A DNA stretch of 62,092 nt from Streptomyces violaceorubidus (GTDB lineage: Bacteria; Actinomycetota; Actinomycetes; Streptomycetales; Streptomycetaceae), in assembly GCF_000717995.1 (NCBI RefSeq), contig NZ_JODM01000041.1:1-62092 (forward strand). Direction: 5' to 3'. The notes under the pieces were generated by a model. That model searched no databases and was not told where the DNA came from. It saw only the letters and a program-made list of their open reading frames with translations. Below are positions 44,547 through 52,439 of this stretch, piece by piece. Each line of letters starts with the position of its first letter. Within the stretch, counting starts at the first letter, position 1. The translations under genes and the position numbers were made by a program.

Positions 44547-45365
44547 GTGGCAGACGATTCGAAGAGTGACAGCAGAGCAGTGATCGGGTCGTACGTGGCG
44601 GTGGGGGACAGCTTCACCGAGGGCGTCGGCGACCCCGGCCCCGACGGGGCGTTCGTCGGTTGGGCCGACCGGCTCGCCGTACTGCTCGCGGACCGGCGCC
44701 CCGAGGGCGACTTCACGTACACGAACCTCGCCGTGCGCGGCAGGCTCCTCGACCAGATCGTGGCGGAACAGGTCCCGCGGGTCGTCGGACTCGCGCCGGA
44801 CCTGGTCTCGTTCGCGGCCGGCGGCAACGACATCATCCGGCCCGGCACCGATCCCGACGAGCTCGCCGAGCGGTTCGAACTGGCGGTGGCGGCGCTGACC
44901 GCCGCGGCCGGCACCGTCCTGGTGACCACCGGGTTCGACACCCGCGGGGTGCCCGTCCTCAAGCACCTGCGGGGCAAGATCGCCACGTACAACGGACACG
45001 TCCGCGCCATCGCCGACCGCTACGGCTGCCCGGTGCTCGACCTGTGGTCGCTGCGGAGCGTCCAGGACCGCAGGGCATGGGACGCCGACCGGCTGCACCT
45101 GTCGCCGGAGGGCCACACCCGCGTGGCGCTGCGCGCGGGGCAGGCCCTCGGCCTGCGCGTCCCGGCCGACCCGGACCAGCCCTGGCCGCCCCTGCCGCCC
45201 CGCGGCACGCTCGACGTCCGGCGCGACGACGTGCACTGGGCGCGCGAGTACCTGGTGCCGTGGATCGGGCGCCGGCTGCGCGGCGAGTCGTCGGGCGACC
45301 ACGTGACGGCCAAGGGGACCCTGTCGCCGGACGACATCAAGACGCGGATCGCCGCGGTGGCCTGA
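44547..45365 (+). CDS. SGNH/GDSL-family hydrolase
   Basis: 272 residues. It has the GDSL block YVAVGDSFTEGVGD with the nucleophilic Ser (about residue 23), block III GGND (about 93), and block V DRLHLSPEGH with the Asp-His pair. There is no signal peptide, so it probably acts inside the cell on ester bonds of lipids or acylated small molecules. GTG 44547 starts right at the conserved N-terminus; the ribosome-binding site is weak (ATGGGCCGAT). It stands alone between two terminated or regulatory gaps. Confidence 0.88.
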   Translation: MADDSKSDSRAVIGSYVAVGDSFTEGVGDPGPDGAFVGWADRLAVLLADRRPEGDFTYTNLAVRGRLLDQIVAEQVPRVVGLAPDLVSFAAGGNDIIRPGTDPDELAERFELAVAALTAAAGTVLVTTGFDTRGVPVLKHLRGKIATYNGHVRAIADRYGCPVLDLWSLRSVQDRRAWDADRLHLSPEGHTRVALRAGQALGLRVPADPDQPWPPLPPRGTLDVRRDDVHWAREYLVPWIGRRLRGESSGDHVTAKGTLSPDDIKTRIAAVA

Positions 45366-45706
45366 GCGGGGTCGGGCGGCCGGGGCCCGGGCGAGACGCC
45401 CGGCGTGCCTCGTCCACCCACTCGCGCGCCTCGTCCACCGCTCCCGCGCCCGGGACCGCGACACGGTGCCGGGTACGACGTGAGCCGCACCGCCGGCCCG
45501 TCCAGCAGTACCGCCGGCAGCCGCGGGGCCGCGGGGCCGGGGGGCCGGAACGTCCGGCTCGGGGCGGGAGGACTCACCGGCGGCCACACCTCGGCGAACC
45601 CGCCCTCCGCCGACGGTCCGGCCCTCGTACGGCCTTCCGCGGACGGCGTCGCGCCGGCCAGCGGCTTCTTCGGCGTCCTTCCAGCTCGTGGTGGACCGGG
45701 GGAACA

Positions 45707-45721
45707 CGGATGTGACATCCG
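45707..45721. promoter_or_regulatory. 15-bp palindrome upstream of the MBL-fold gene
   Basis: CGGATGTGACATCCG has perfect 7-bp arms around one base. It lies 66-80 bp before the GTG at 45788, with TAGGAC downstream as a possible -10. The rest of the 422-bp gap 45366-45787 shows no gene, only GC-rich DNA with short repeats (CCTCGTCCAC twice near 45410-45440). Confidence 0.4.
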
Positions 45722-45787
45722 TCGTTCGAGGTGACGTAGGACGAGACGACCATCATGAGAGCCAGAACCACTCCACCTGGAGGTACC

Positions 45788-46981
45788 GTGGCCGCCTTCC
45801 GTTCCCCGAGTCCCGGGTTCAGCGTGCCGCGGCCCGCGGCCTTCGGCGTGGACCCGAGCGGTGAGCGCATGGCGCGCATCCGCAGATCGCCGCACTTCCG
45901 CGACGGTGTCTTCCAGAACCCCGGAGGCACCGCCCGGACCCGGCCCTCCGGATCCGCCGCCGAATTCGCCAAGAGCTACTTCGACAAGGAGGCGCGGCTG
46001 CGCCGGTCCCCGCGAGGGACGGTCCCGGTGCACGCCACCACCCTGGCCGACCTCGCCCGGCCACCCGCCACGGGACTCCGGCTGACCTGGATGGGCCACT
46101 CCAGCGTGCTCGCCGAGATCGACGGGCAGCGTGTGCTCTTCGACCCGGTGTGGGGCGAACGCTGCTCGCCGGTCCCCTTCGCCGGCCCCAAGCGCCTGCA
46201 CCCGGTGCCGCTGCCGCTCGCCGCCCTCGGCCCGGTCGACGTCGTCGTCATCTCCCACGACCACTACGACCACCTGGACATGCCGACGATCAAGGCGCTG
46301 GCCGGGACTGACACCCTGTTCGCCGTGCCGCTCGGCGTCGGCGGCCACCTGGAGCACTGGGGAGTCTCCCCCGACCGGCTGCGCGAGCTGGACTGGCACG
46401 AGTCGACGCGCGTCGGCGGCCTCACCCTCACCGCCACCCCGGCCCGGCACTTCTGCGGCCGAGGGCTGCGCAACACCCAGCACACCCTGTGGGCCTCCTG
46501 GGTCGTCGCCGGTCCCGAGCACCGCGTGTACCACAGCGGGGACACCGGCTACTTCGACGGCTTCCGCGACATCGGCGCCGCGCACGGCCCGTTCGACGCC
46601 ACGATGATCCAGCTGGGCGCGTACGCGGAGTTCTGGCCGGACATCCACATGACCCCCGAGGAGGGTGTCCGCGCCCACCTCGACCTCCAGGGCGGCCGGC
46701 CGCACGGTGCCCTGCTGCCGATCCACTGGGGCACGTTCAACCTGGCGCCGCATCCGTGGGCGGAGCCGGGGGAGTGGACGAAGGACGCGGCCGAGGAGGT
46801 GGGGCAGGCGGTGGCTTTCCCGTGTCCCGGTGAGCCGTTCGAGCCGGCGGGGGAGCTGCCGGGCCAGGCGTGGTGGCGGGCGGTGTCGGGTCCGATCGCG
46901 CGTCCGTGGCGGCGTCCGCGGGTGGTTGAGGGTGTGACCCGGACGAGCAGGGAGGATCTCGACCTCGCGGGGGAGCGGTGA
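45788..46981 (+). CDS. Metallo-beta-lactamase-fold hydrolase (NAPE-PLD/UlaG-like)
   Basis: 397 residues from GTG 45788, 4 bp after GGAGG; the ATG at 45755 would add 11 residues. The metal-binding motif is SHDHYDHLD (HxHxDH) with further ligands in TPARHFCGRG, HSGDTGYF and PIHWGTFNL. The sequence WMGHSSVLAEIDGQRVLFDPVW is typical of the group containing N-acylphosphatidylethanolamine phospholipase D and UlaG. The substrate could be a phosphodiester lipid. There is no signal peptide. Its neighbours give no pathway. Confidence 0.9.
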   Translation: MAAFRSPSPGFSVPRPAAFGVDPSGERMARIRRSPHFRDGVFQNPGGTARTRPSGSAAEFAKSYFDKEARLRRSPRGTVPVHATTLADLARPPATGLRLTWMGHSSVLAEIDGQRVLFDPVWGERCSPVPFAGPKRLHPVPLPLAALGPVDVVVISHDHYDHLDMPTIKALAGTDTLFAVPLGVGGHLEHWGVSPDRLRELDWHESTRVGGLTLTATPARHFCGRGLRNTQHTLWASWVVAGPEHRVYHSGDTGYFDGFRDIGAAHGPFDATMIQLGAYAEFWPDIHMTPEEGVRAHLDLQGGRPHGALLPIHWGTFNLAPHPWAEPGEWTKDAAEEVGQAVAFPCPGEPFEPAGELPGQAWWRAVSGPIARPWRRPRVVEGVTRTSREDLDLAGER

Positions 46982-47097
46982 GGCTCAGCGCCAGTCCAGG
47001 ACCACGCGAGTAGGGCGGGTCGTCGTACCGGGCCGCACGACCGGCGTCCGAGGGCGAGCGGTCGTGGCGTCGTGGGGCCGGCCCGGCACGCACGGGG

Positions 47098-47460
47098 TCA
47101 GGTGCGCGGCAGCCGTGCGGTGAGTGAGTACAGGCGGGTGGTCTGGGTGGCACGCTGGTTGTCGTCACTGACCAGCAGGAGCCGCAACCGGCCGTCCGGG
47201 GTACGGCCGGTGACCGTGACACCGTCGATGCCGTTCGTGTCGTGGGTCAGCCCCGACAGCTCGGCGACCGGAATCCCCGCGGACGTCGTCTTGTCCAGCG
47301 CGTCGGAGAAGCCGTCGATCTCGACCCGGGGCGAGCACACATGCCGCGCCGACGCGGACGCGGCGTCCGTCGAAGCGGTGGCGCGGGCCGGGGCAACGGT
47401 GACGGCCGTACAGGCGAGGGCCGTCAGAACCGGGGCTGCGACCGAGAGAAGTACGCGCAT
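47098..47460 (-). pseudogene. Remnant of a secreted esterase-like (phytase-type) protein with internal deletion
   Basis: A 120-codon open frame. It begins with a signal peptide (MRVLLSVAAPVLTALACTAV) and the mature start CSPRVEIDGFSDALDKTT, which is the usual N-terminus of the secreted esterase-like-activity-of-phytase family. After about 60 mature residues it goes straight into TVTGRTPDGRLRLLLVSDDNQRATQTTRLYSLTARLP, the usual C-terminus. The beta-propeller body of some 250-300 residues is missing, with the frame preserved. The identification is from memory of the family ends. A short functional protein is unlikely. Confidence 0.6.
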
Positions 47461-47638
47461 ACGTATACGCAACCCTTCTGCTGTCGAGGAAGGCTGATCC
47501 CGCTTCGAACTGCCGGAATCGCGGGAGGAGGGGGCAGCGGCCCGGCTGCGCGGGGTGTCGACCGAAGTAAAGCAGATACACATGTATCTCACCCACTCAC
47601 TCGCCCTGCGCGGCCACCTTGATCGATACCCTCCCGCC

Positions 47639-48313
47639 ATGCGACTGTTCTGGCTCGTGATGGCGCTCTTCGCCGCGATACTTGTCCCCTTTCTCCTCTT
47701 CGGGGACTACTTCGAAGCCCTGGCCTCCCTGGCGGCGGAGCACCGGCTCTCCACGCCCGGCGCCGTGGCCGTGATCGCCGGTCTCCTGGCGCTGGACGTG
47801 TTCCTCCCCGTGCCGTCCAGCGTCGTCTCGGCCGCGGCGGGAGTGCTGCTCGGGTTCTTCTGGGGTACGGCCGTCGTCTGGGCGGGTATGACGGTCTCCT
47901 GCGTGCTGGGCTATCTCGTCGGGGCGCGCTCGACGTCGCTGACCCGGCGGCTGGTGGGTGAGGCGGGACTGGCCCGGGCCGCTGCCACCGCGCGGCGCCA
48001 CGGCCTGATCGCCCTCGCCCTGTGCCGCCCGGTGCCGGTCCTGGCGGAGGCTAGCGTCGTGCTGGCGGGCACGACGCGGGTACGTACGGGCAGGTTTCTG
48101 CTCGTGTGCGGGTCGTCCAATCTCGGTGTGGCCGCCGTGTACGCGGGTGTCGGAGCGTGGTCCGTCTCGGTCAACACCTTCCTGCTGGCGTTCCTCGCCG
48201 CGTTGGCGCTTCCGGGGCTCGCCCTGGTGGTGGCCGGCCGGTGGACGGGCCGTGCCAGGACGGCGCGTCGGCGGCCCGGGAGGGCGGACGCGGACCGCGG
48301 GGCCGCCGTCTGA
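47639..48313 (+). CDS. VTT/DedA-like (TVP38/TMEM64-type) membrane protein
   Basis: 224 residues with about five membrane segments. FLPVPSSVVSAAAGVLLGFFWGTAVVWAG and the charged LCRPVPVLAEASVVLAGTTR match the re-entrant-loop region of the VTT (SNARE-associated) domain family, thought to move phospholipids or lipid carriers across the membrane. ATG 47639 is preferred because the protein then begins with the first hydrophobic helix; CGATAC just upstream suggests a very short leader. The basic C-terminal tail is probably cytoplasmic. Confidence 0.85.
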   Translation: MRLFWLVMALFAAILVPFLLFGDYFEALASLAAEHRLSTPGAVAVIAGLLALDVFLPVPSSVVSAAAGVLLGFFWGTAVVWAGMTVSCVLGYLVGARSTSLTRRLVGEAGLARAAATARRHGLIALALCRPVPVLAEASVVLAGTTRVRTGRFLLVCGSSNLGVAAVYAGVGAWSVSVNTFLLAFLAALALPGLALVVAGRWTGRARTARRRPGRADADRGAAV

Positions 48314-48417
48314 TGAGGGGCCGGGCGAAACGGGTGCGCCGCGTGCACTGGCATGCGCCACACACATGTTTCGTCATCCGAGTGCGATCGCGTGTGCGCT
48401 CCCGTACGATCCCCCGC

Positions 48418-48834
48418 ATGTTGGATGAGTCGACAAACGTTTGGCTGCGCGATCTGCTCCACCGCCACGATGCCGTCGCCGGCACGATCCACGTGGTGCG
48501 TGAGGATCTGCTGCACATCGAGACCGCACACAACATCCCGGCCAAGGTCCAGGAGGTCACCGCGCGGATTCCCCTCGGCAAGGGAATGGCGGGCCTGGCC
48601 TGGCAGCGGGACCGGCCGGTCCAGACCTGCAATCTCAAGGACGACGACAGCGGCACGGTGAAACCCGGCGCCAAGGCGGTGGACGGCAAGGCCGCCGTGG
48701 CCCTGCCCGTGCACGGCACGGACGGTGCCGTCCGTGCCGTCGTCGGCCTCGCCTGGTCCGACGAACGCGAGCTGACCGAGGGTGAGTTGACGAAGATCGT
48801 CGACGACGCGGAGTCCTTGCCGCACCTGTGGTGA
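48418..48834 (+). CDS. Small GAF-domain protein
   Basis: 138 residues, all one GAF-like domain: the GKGMAGLAWQRDRPVQTCNL segment, then a variable loop and AAVALPVHGTDGAVRAVVGLAW. Members of this size bind small ligands or act as free methionine-sulfoxide or redox sensors; the Cys positions here (one Cys) do not settle it. TACGAT at 48404-48409 lies 8 bp before the ATG, which suggests a leaderless or near-leaderless transcript. It lies 104 bp downstream of the VTT gene. Confidence 0.8.
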   Translation: MLDESTNVWLRDLLHRHDAVAGTIHVVREDLLHIETAHNIPAKVQEVTARIPLGKGMAGLAWQRDRPVQTCNLKDDDSGTVKPGAKAVDGKAAVALPVHGTDGAVRAVVGLAWSDERELTEGELTKIVDDAESLPHLW

Positions 48835-48887
48835 TCCGCGTGGCGCCGCAGGGCACCGCGCGGATCACCTCACCCCCGTGACCTCGG

Positions 48888-50135
48888 TCAGGGCAGTGTC
48901 CAGCTCTGGTTGGCGGAGCCCGCGCACGACCAGATCTGCAGGCGGGTGCCGTTGGCTGAGCTGGGGCCCGTGGCGTCGAGGCACCTGCCGGACTGCGGGT
49001 TGACCAGGGAGCCGTTCGCGCCGGGGCGCCAGACCTGTGATCCGGTGCCGTTGCAGTCGTAGAGCTGGACCCGGGTGCCGTCGGCGCTTCCGGCCCCGGT
49101 GACGTCCATGCACTTGCCGAGGGCGGTGAGCGTCCCGGTGCTGGTGACCGTCCACTTCTGGGCCTCGGTGCCGTTGCAGTCGTAGAGCTGGACGGCCGTG
49201 CCGTTGGCCGTGGACGCGCCGGCCACGTCCACGCACTTGCCGCCGTAACCGCGGATCGGGCCGGTGGTGCTCGTGGGCGGGGTGACCGGGCCGGACTGGC
49301 CGGCGGCCCACTTGATCTCCTGGAGGAGCAGCTGGTTCTGCTGGGGGCTGGCGAACGTCGACGACAGTGCGGTGTCGGTCGCGTAGTTCATCGCGTTGTG
49401 GCCGAAGTTGTTGTACACCATCCGGTAGTCGCGGTTGGACCACACGATCGGGTAATAGCCGCTGTACCAGGTCTGCGCGGGGTCGGTGCCGATCGGGAAG
49501 GTGGACGGGGCCATGGACGCGAGGATGTTGATCGCCGGGTTCTGCCGCAGGTCGTTCTGCCAGGCGTACCACTCGCTGACCGAGGAGGTGATGGTGCCCG
49601 GCAGGTTCGCCGTCGCCGGGTGGGTGCGGTCGTCGATCTGGAGCGTCTCCGCGGTCGGCCCCCAGGTGTTGCTGCGGAAGGCCCCGGTGCCGAGGAAGGT
49701 GTTGTGGAACCAGGGCCAGGACATCGTCGCGTCGTTGTACGCCGCGACGTGGAATCCGATGAACCCGCCCCCGTCGGCCATGTAGGTCTGGAAGGCGGAG
49801 CGCTGTGAGGCGTTGTCGGGATAGTCGTCGAGGAACATGACGACCTGGTAGTCCGCCAGGGCGGCGGAGTTCAGGCGGCTCCAGTCCGTGGTCGCGGTGT
49901 AGGTGAACCCGTTCTGGGGGCCGGCCTGCGCGAACCAGGCGTTGGCCTCGCGGACGAAGCTGATGTGCGCCTGGTCGTACGTGCCGTTGTAGAAGGCGAG
50001 CACGTTGACGGCTGCGGCCGGGGCCGCGGGAGCGCTGTGCGCGGGGCCCACCTGGAGACCGAGGATCAACGCGAGCAGAAGGAGCAGTCTCGGTAGGGCG
50101 GGGAACCGGGGAGCGTTCGTGCGGGAGGCGACCAT
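48888..50135 (-). CDS. Secreted ThuA-domain protein with ricin B-type lectin domain
   Basis: 415 residues from ATG 50135 with GAGGAAGGG 6 bp upstream. It has a signal peptide (about 1-34), a ThuA-like glutamine-amidotransferase-fold domain (about 42-275; GFHVAAYNDATMSWPWFHNTFLG, WYAWQND), and a C-terminal beta-trefoil (about 290-415) with three QxW repeats (QKW, QVW, QSW) and repeated GxCxDV..AxGTxVQLYDCNG. The trefoil binds sugars. The role is probably secreted polysaccharide binding or turnover; the ThuA reaction is not defined. Confidence 0.9.
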   Translation of the reverse strand: MVASRTNAPRFPALPRLLLLLALILGLQVGPAHSAPAAPAAAVNVLAFYNGTYDQAHISFVREANAWFAQAGPQNGFTYTATTDWSRLNSAALADYQVVMFLDDYPDNASQRSAFQTYMADGGGFIGFHVAAYNDATMSWPWFHNTFLGTGAFRSNTWGPTAETLQIDDRTHPATANLPGTITSSVSEWYAWQNDLRQNPAINILASMAPSTFPIGTDPAQTWYSGYYPIVWSNRDYRMVYNNFGHNAMNYATDTALSSTFASPQQNQLLLQEIKWAAGQSGPVTPPTSTTGPIRGYGGKCVDVAGASTANGTAVQLYDCNGTEAQKWTVTSTGTLTALGKCMDVTGAGSADGTRVQLYDCNGTGSQVWRPGANGSLVNPQSGRCLDATGPSSANGTRLQIWSCAGSANQSWTLP

Positions 50136-50208
50136 GCGGGCCCTTCCTCGTGGATGACCGGTTGTGGGGGACGATCTGTGACACGGGACCTCGGCGCCGG
50201 TGCCTGCA

Positions 50209-50237
50209 TTGAAAGTGACCGGGCGTGCACATGTCAA
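50209..50237 (-). promoter_or_regulatory. Candidate promoter of the ThuA-ricin gene
   Basis: On the minus strand, TTGACA (50237-50232; perfect -35), a 17-bp spacer and TTTCAA (50214-50209) lie about 74 bp upstream of the ATG. The gap 50136-50584 contains no gene apart from this and a set of repeats. Confidence 0.45.
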
Positions 50238-50477
50238 CATTGGTTCGTACCTTTTCCTGAATCGTCCCCGGCACGTGGCACGCGCTTTTTCGGACAGTCG
50301 CGGCAGTGGTGAGCGGGCATCCGTGCGGGCGGTCGGGCGGGGCGGGTCGCCAAGGAACATGCCCTCGCCTGGCTCATGCGTGGTCGGTGGACAGCCGGAC
50401 GGTGATGCTGAGCCGCCCTGCGCGTGGGGACCGGGCTGGCGAGAAACGGACCCCCTGGAGAGTTGGTGACACAGAGC

Positions 50478-50511
50478 GGTGAACCCCCCGGGGTGAACCG
50501 TCCCGTTCACC
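50478..50511. promoter_or_regulatory. GGTGAAC repeats upstream of the EF-hand gene
   Basis: GGTGAAC occurs at 50478-50484 and 50492-50498 as direct copies, and inverted as GTTCACC at 50505-50511, giving perfect 7-bp arms around a 6-bp spacer. They lie 75-110 bp before the EF-hand ATG. They may be a binding site for an unknown regulator. Confidence 0.35.
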
Positions 50512-50584
50512 CGATGAGGCATGCGGGGCAGTGTCTGCTCCGCATCCTCGACCCATCGAACAACCCGCTGAAACAAGGAAGTTC

Positions 50585-50787
50585 ATGAGCGGCATCGCAT
50601 CGATGCGGCACGACTTCGACGAGATCGACACCGACAAGGACGGCTTCGTCACGGCCGCCGAGCTCGCCGCCTCCCTGCAGACCAACCCCAAGGTGAGGAC
50701 GACAACGTCGCGGCGGTCGTCAAGATCGCCGACGAGGACGGCGACCGTCGCATCGACTTCGAGGAGTACGCCGCGCTCGTCCGGTAA
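50585..50787 (+). pseudogene. EF-hand calcium-binding protein, frameshifted
   Basis: ATG 50585 with AAGGAAG upstream opens a first EF-hand (FDEIDTDKDGFVTAAEL; calcium loop DTDKDGFVTAAE). After NPKV the frame is lost at about 50697. In the next frame the second EF-hand follows perfectly (DDNVAAVVKIADEDGDRRIDFEEYAALVR; loop DEDGDRRIDFEE) and ends at TAA 50785-50787. One inserted base after 50697 would give a normal 67-residue two-EF-hand protein. As given, it would make only one hand plus an unrelated tail. The two hands point to a Ca2+-binding regulator of unknown role. Confidence 0.85.
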
Positions 50788-50900
50788 TCCGACCGGCATC
50801 CGCTTCCTGTGGCCGCGCGCGGTTCCCGCGCGGACGACCGGTGTGACCGGTTGCCGAGGCGGCCCGCCGAGCGAGGGGAAGGTGTGTGCCCTCCCCTCGT

Positions 50901-50956
50901 GCTCGGAGCTCGGAGCTCGGAGCTCGGAGCTCGGAGCCCGGAGCCCGGAGCCCGGG
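50901..50956. repeat. Heptamer tandem repeat, 8 units
   Basis: Five copies of GCTCGGA, two of GCCCGGA and one GCCCGGG follow each other without gaps (56 bp). It lies between the EF-hand gene and the convergent sugar-binding gene. It is directly followed, with overlap, by an 18-bp perfect palindrome CGGGGCTCGCGAGCCCCG (50953-50970) that could act as a terminator. Confidence 0.95.
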
Positions 50957-50970
50957 GCTCGCGAGCCCCG
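50953..50970. terminator. Palindromic hairpin after the heptamer repeat
   Basis: CGGGGCTCGCGAGCCCCG is a perfect inverted repeat with 8-9 bp arms, 25 bp beyond the stop codon of the sugar-binding lipoprotein gene. It could end that transcript. Confidence 0.5.
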
Positions 50971-50994
50971 TCGGGCCGTCCCGGCGTCACGACC

Positions 50995-52074
50995 TCAGAA
51001 GTCGTAGTCGTCGATGTTCTTCGCGTTGAACTCCGTGGGGTCGCCGAGGGTGATGACCCCGTTCTTGCCCACCTGGAACCAGCCCATGTCGCCGGCCTCG
51101 AACATCTGGCCCTCCCTGCCGGTGATCTGACCGGAGGCGAGGGCCACCGCGGCGCGTCCCGCCAGTTCGCCGAGCTTGGCCGGGTCCCACAGGAGGAAGG
51201 CCTCGACGGTGCCGTCCTTGACGAAGGGACGCATGTCGTTGGGCGCGCCGAGGCCGGTCAGCCGCACCGTGCCCTTGTACTTCGACTGGGACAGGTACTC
51301 GGCGGCTGCCTTGATGCCGTTGGTGGTCGGGGAGATGATCCCCGCCAGCTTGGGGTGGGACTTGAGCAGCGCCGCGGCCGCCTCGTAGGACTTCTGCGCG
51401 TCGTCGTCGCCGTACGCGATGTCGACGAGGTTCATCTCCCCGTACCGGGGGTCCCTCTTGGCCGTCTCCTTGATGCTGCGGATCCACGCGTTCTGGTTGG
51501 TCGCCGTCCGCGCGGCGGAGAGGATGGCGAAGTCGCCCTTGTAGCCGGTCTGCTTGCCGAGCAGTTCGAGCTGCGAGATGGCGATGTCCTCGGCGGAGGC
51601 GGGCGAGACGAAGACGTTGCGGCACTCCGGCCTGGTGTCCGAGTCGTACGTCACGACCTTGACGCCCTTGTCCAGCGCGGCCTTGAGGGAGGTGCACAAG
51701 GCGCTGGGATCGAGCGCGGAGACGGCCATGGCGTCGACCCTGTCCTGGACGAGGGCATTGACGTACGACACCTGTCCGGCCGTGTCGGCGCCTCGCTGCG
51801 GTCCCACCTCCTTGGCGCGCGAACCGAGCTTCTTGACCGCCGCGTCGCCGCCCTTGTCGGCCACGTCGAAGTAGGGGGTGCCGACCTGCTTGGGGAGGAA
51901 GCCGACCGTGAGCCCTTCGCGGGTGGGCGCGTTGGGCGAGGCTTCGCCCTGGACGGCGTTCGCGGACCCGGGGGAGTCGTGGGCCGACGAGTCGCCGCAC
52001 GCGGTGGCGAAGAGGCTGAGGGAACAGAGGGTGGCCAGGAGCAGTGGGGTGTGCCGTGGCGTGGGCCTGTGCAT
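50995..52074 (-). CDS. Sugar-binding lipoprotein (ABC transporter substrate-binding, type 1 periplasmic fold)
   Basis: 359 residues. It has a lipoprotein signal peptide with lipobox LFATAC (Cys about residue 26), then a type I periplasmic-binding fold: GLTVGFLPKQVGTPYFDVADKGG, VDAMAVSALDPSALC, KVVTYDSDT, GIISPTTNGIKAAAEYL. The closest pattern is the RhaS/LsrB group (rhamnose, autoinducer-2, ribose). No permease or ATPase lies nearby, so it is an orphan receptor or uses a transporter elsewhere. ATG 52074; a weak upstream site. Confidence 0.88.
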   Translation of the reverse strand: MHRPTPRHTPLLLATLCSLSLFATACGDSSAHDSPGSANAVQGEASPNAPTREGLTVGFLPKQVGTPYFDVADKGGDAAVKKLGSRAKEVGPQRGADTAGQVSYVNALVQDRVDAMAVSALDPSALCTSLKAALDKGVKVVTYDSDTRPECRNVFVSPASAEDIAISQLELLGKQTGYKGDFAILSAARTATNQNAWIRSIKETAKRDPRYGEMNLVDIAYGDDDAQKSYEAAAALLKSHPKLAGIISPTTNGIKAAAEYLSQSKYKGTVRLTGLGAPNDMRPFVKDGTVEAFLLWDPAKLGELAGRAAVALASGQITGREGQMFEAGDMGWFQVGKNGVITLGDPTEFNAKNIDDYDF

Positions 52075-52098
52075 GTGCTTCTTCCGGATGGATTGAAA

Positions 52099-52175
52099 TG
52101 AAACGTGCCAAAGGACGCCGACCGATCACATGTGGGCTGCACCACGGGTCACGTGTGAGCAAGTGAAAGGTTTCA
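52099..52175. promoter_or_regulatory. LacI-type operator sites upstream of the sugar-binding gene
   Basis: TGAAAGGTTTCA (52164-52175) is a dyad with perfect TGAAA/TTTCA arms, close to the LacI/GalR-family consensus TGAAACGTTTCA. A half match TGAAACGTGCCA lies at 52099-52110, 25 bp before the start codon. The 365-bp gap 52075-52439 has no gene; on its right side ACACC-TGTCC-GGTGT (52393-52407) lies just before the next gene. Confidence 0.5.
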
Positions 52176-52439
52176 GCGCATCATGGTGACGCTAAGCAGA
52201 GTTGCCGTCACCGTCAATGGGGTAGCCGTCAAATGTCCTTGGTCGGGCGATACTCGGAGCAGGTGTCTCACCCGTATCGTCTCGCCCGAGGCCTCCACAC
52301 CCGGTCGCGAAGAGGTGTGCCTCGGGAGAAACATGAGTGAACCGGGCAGTCGCCGTGACCGTCTTCCAGGTGTCCGACCGCTGAGAAACATCACACCTGT
52401 CCGGTGTCCGTGCGGCGGTGTCCGACGGAGGAGGAAGAC

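Noticed and set aside
45405..45734. A 109-codon plus-strand frame before the MBL-fold gene
   Set aside because: Pro/Arg/Gly-rich with no motif and no ribosome-binding site. Best read as non-coding GC-rich DNA.
50901..50956. The heptamer array considered as a CRISPR or att site
   Set aside because: Units are 7 bp and contiguous with no spacers, and no integrase, cas gene or tRNA is near.
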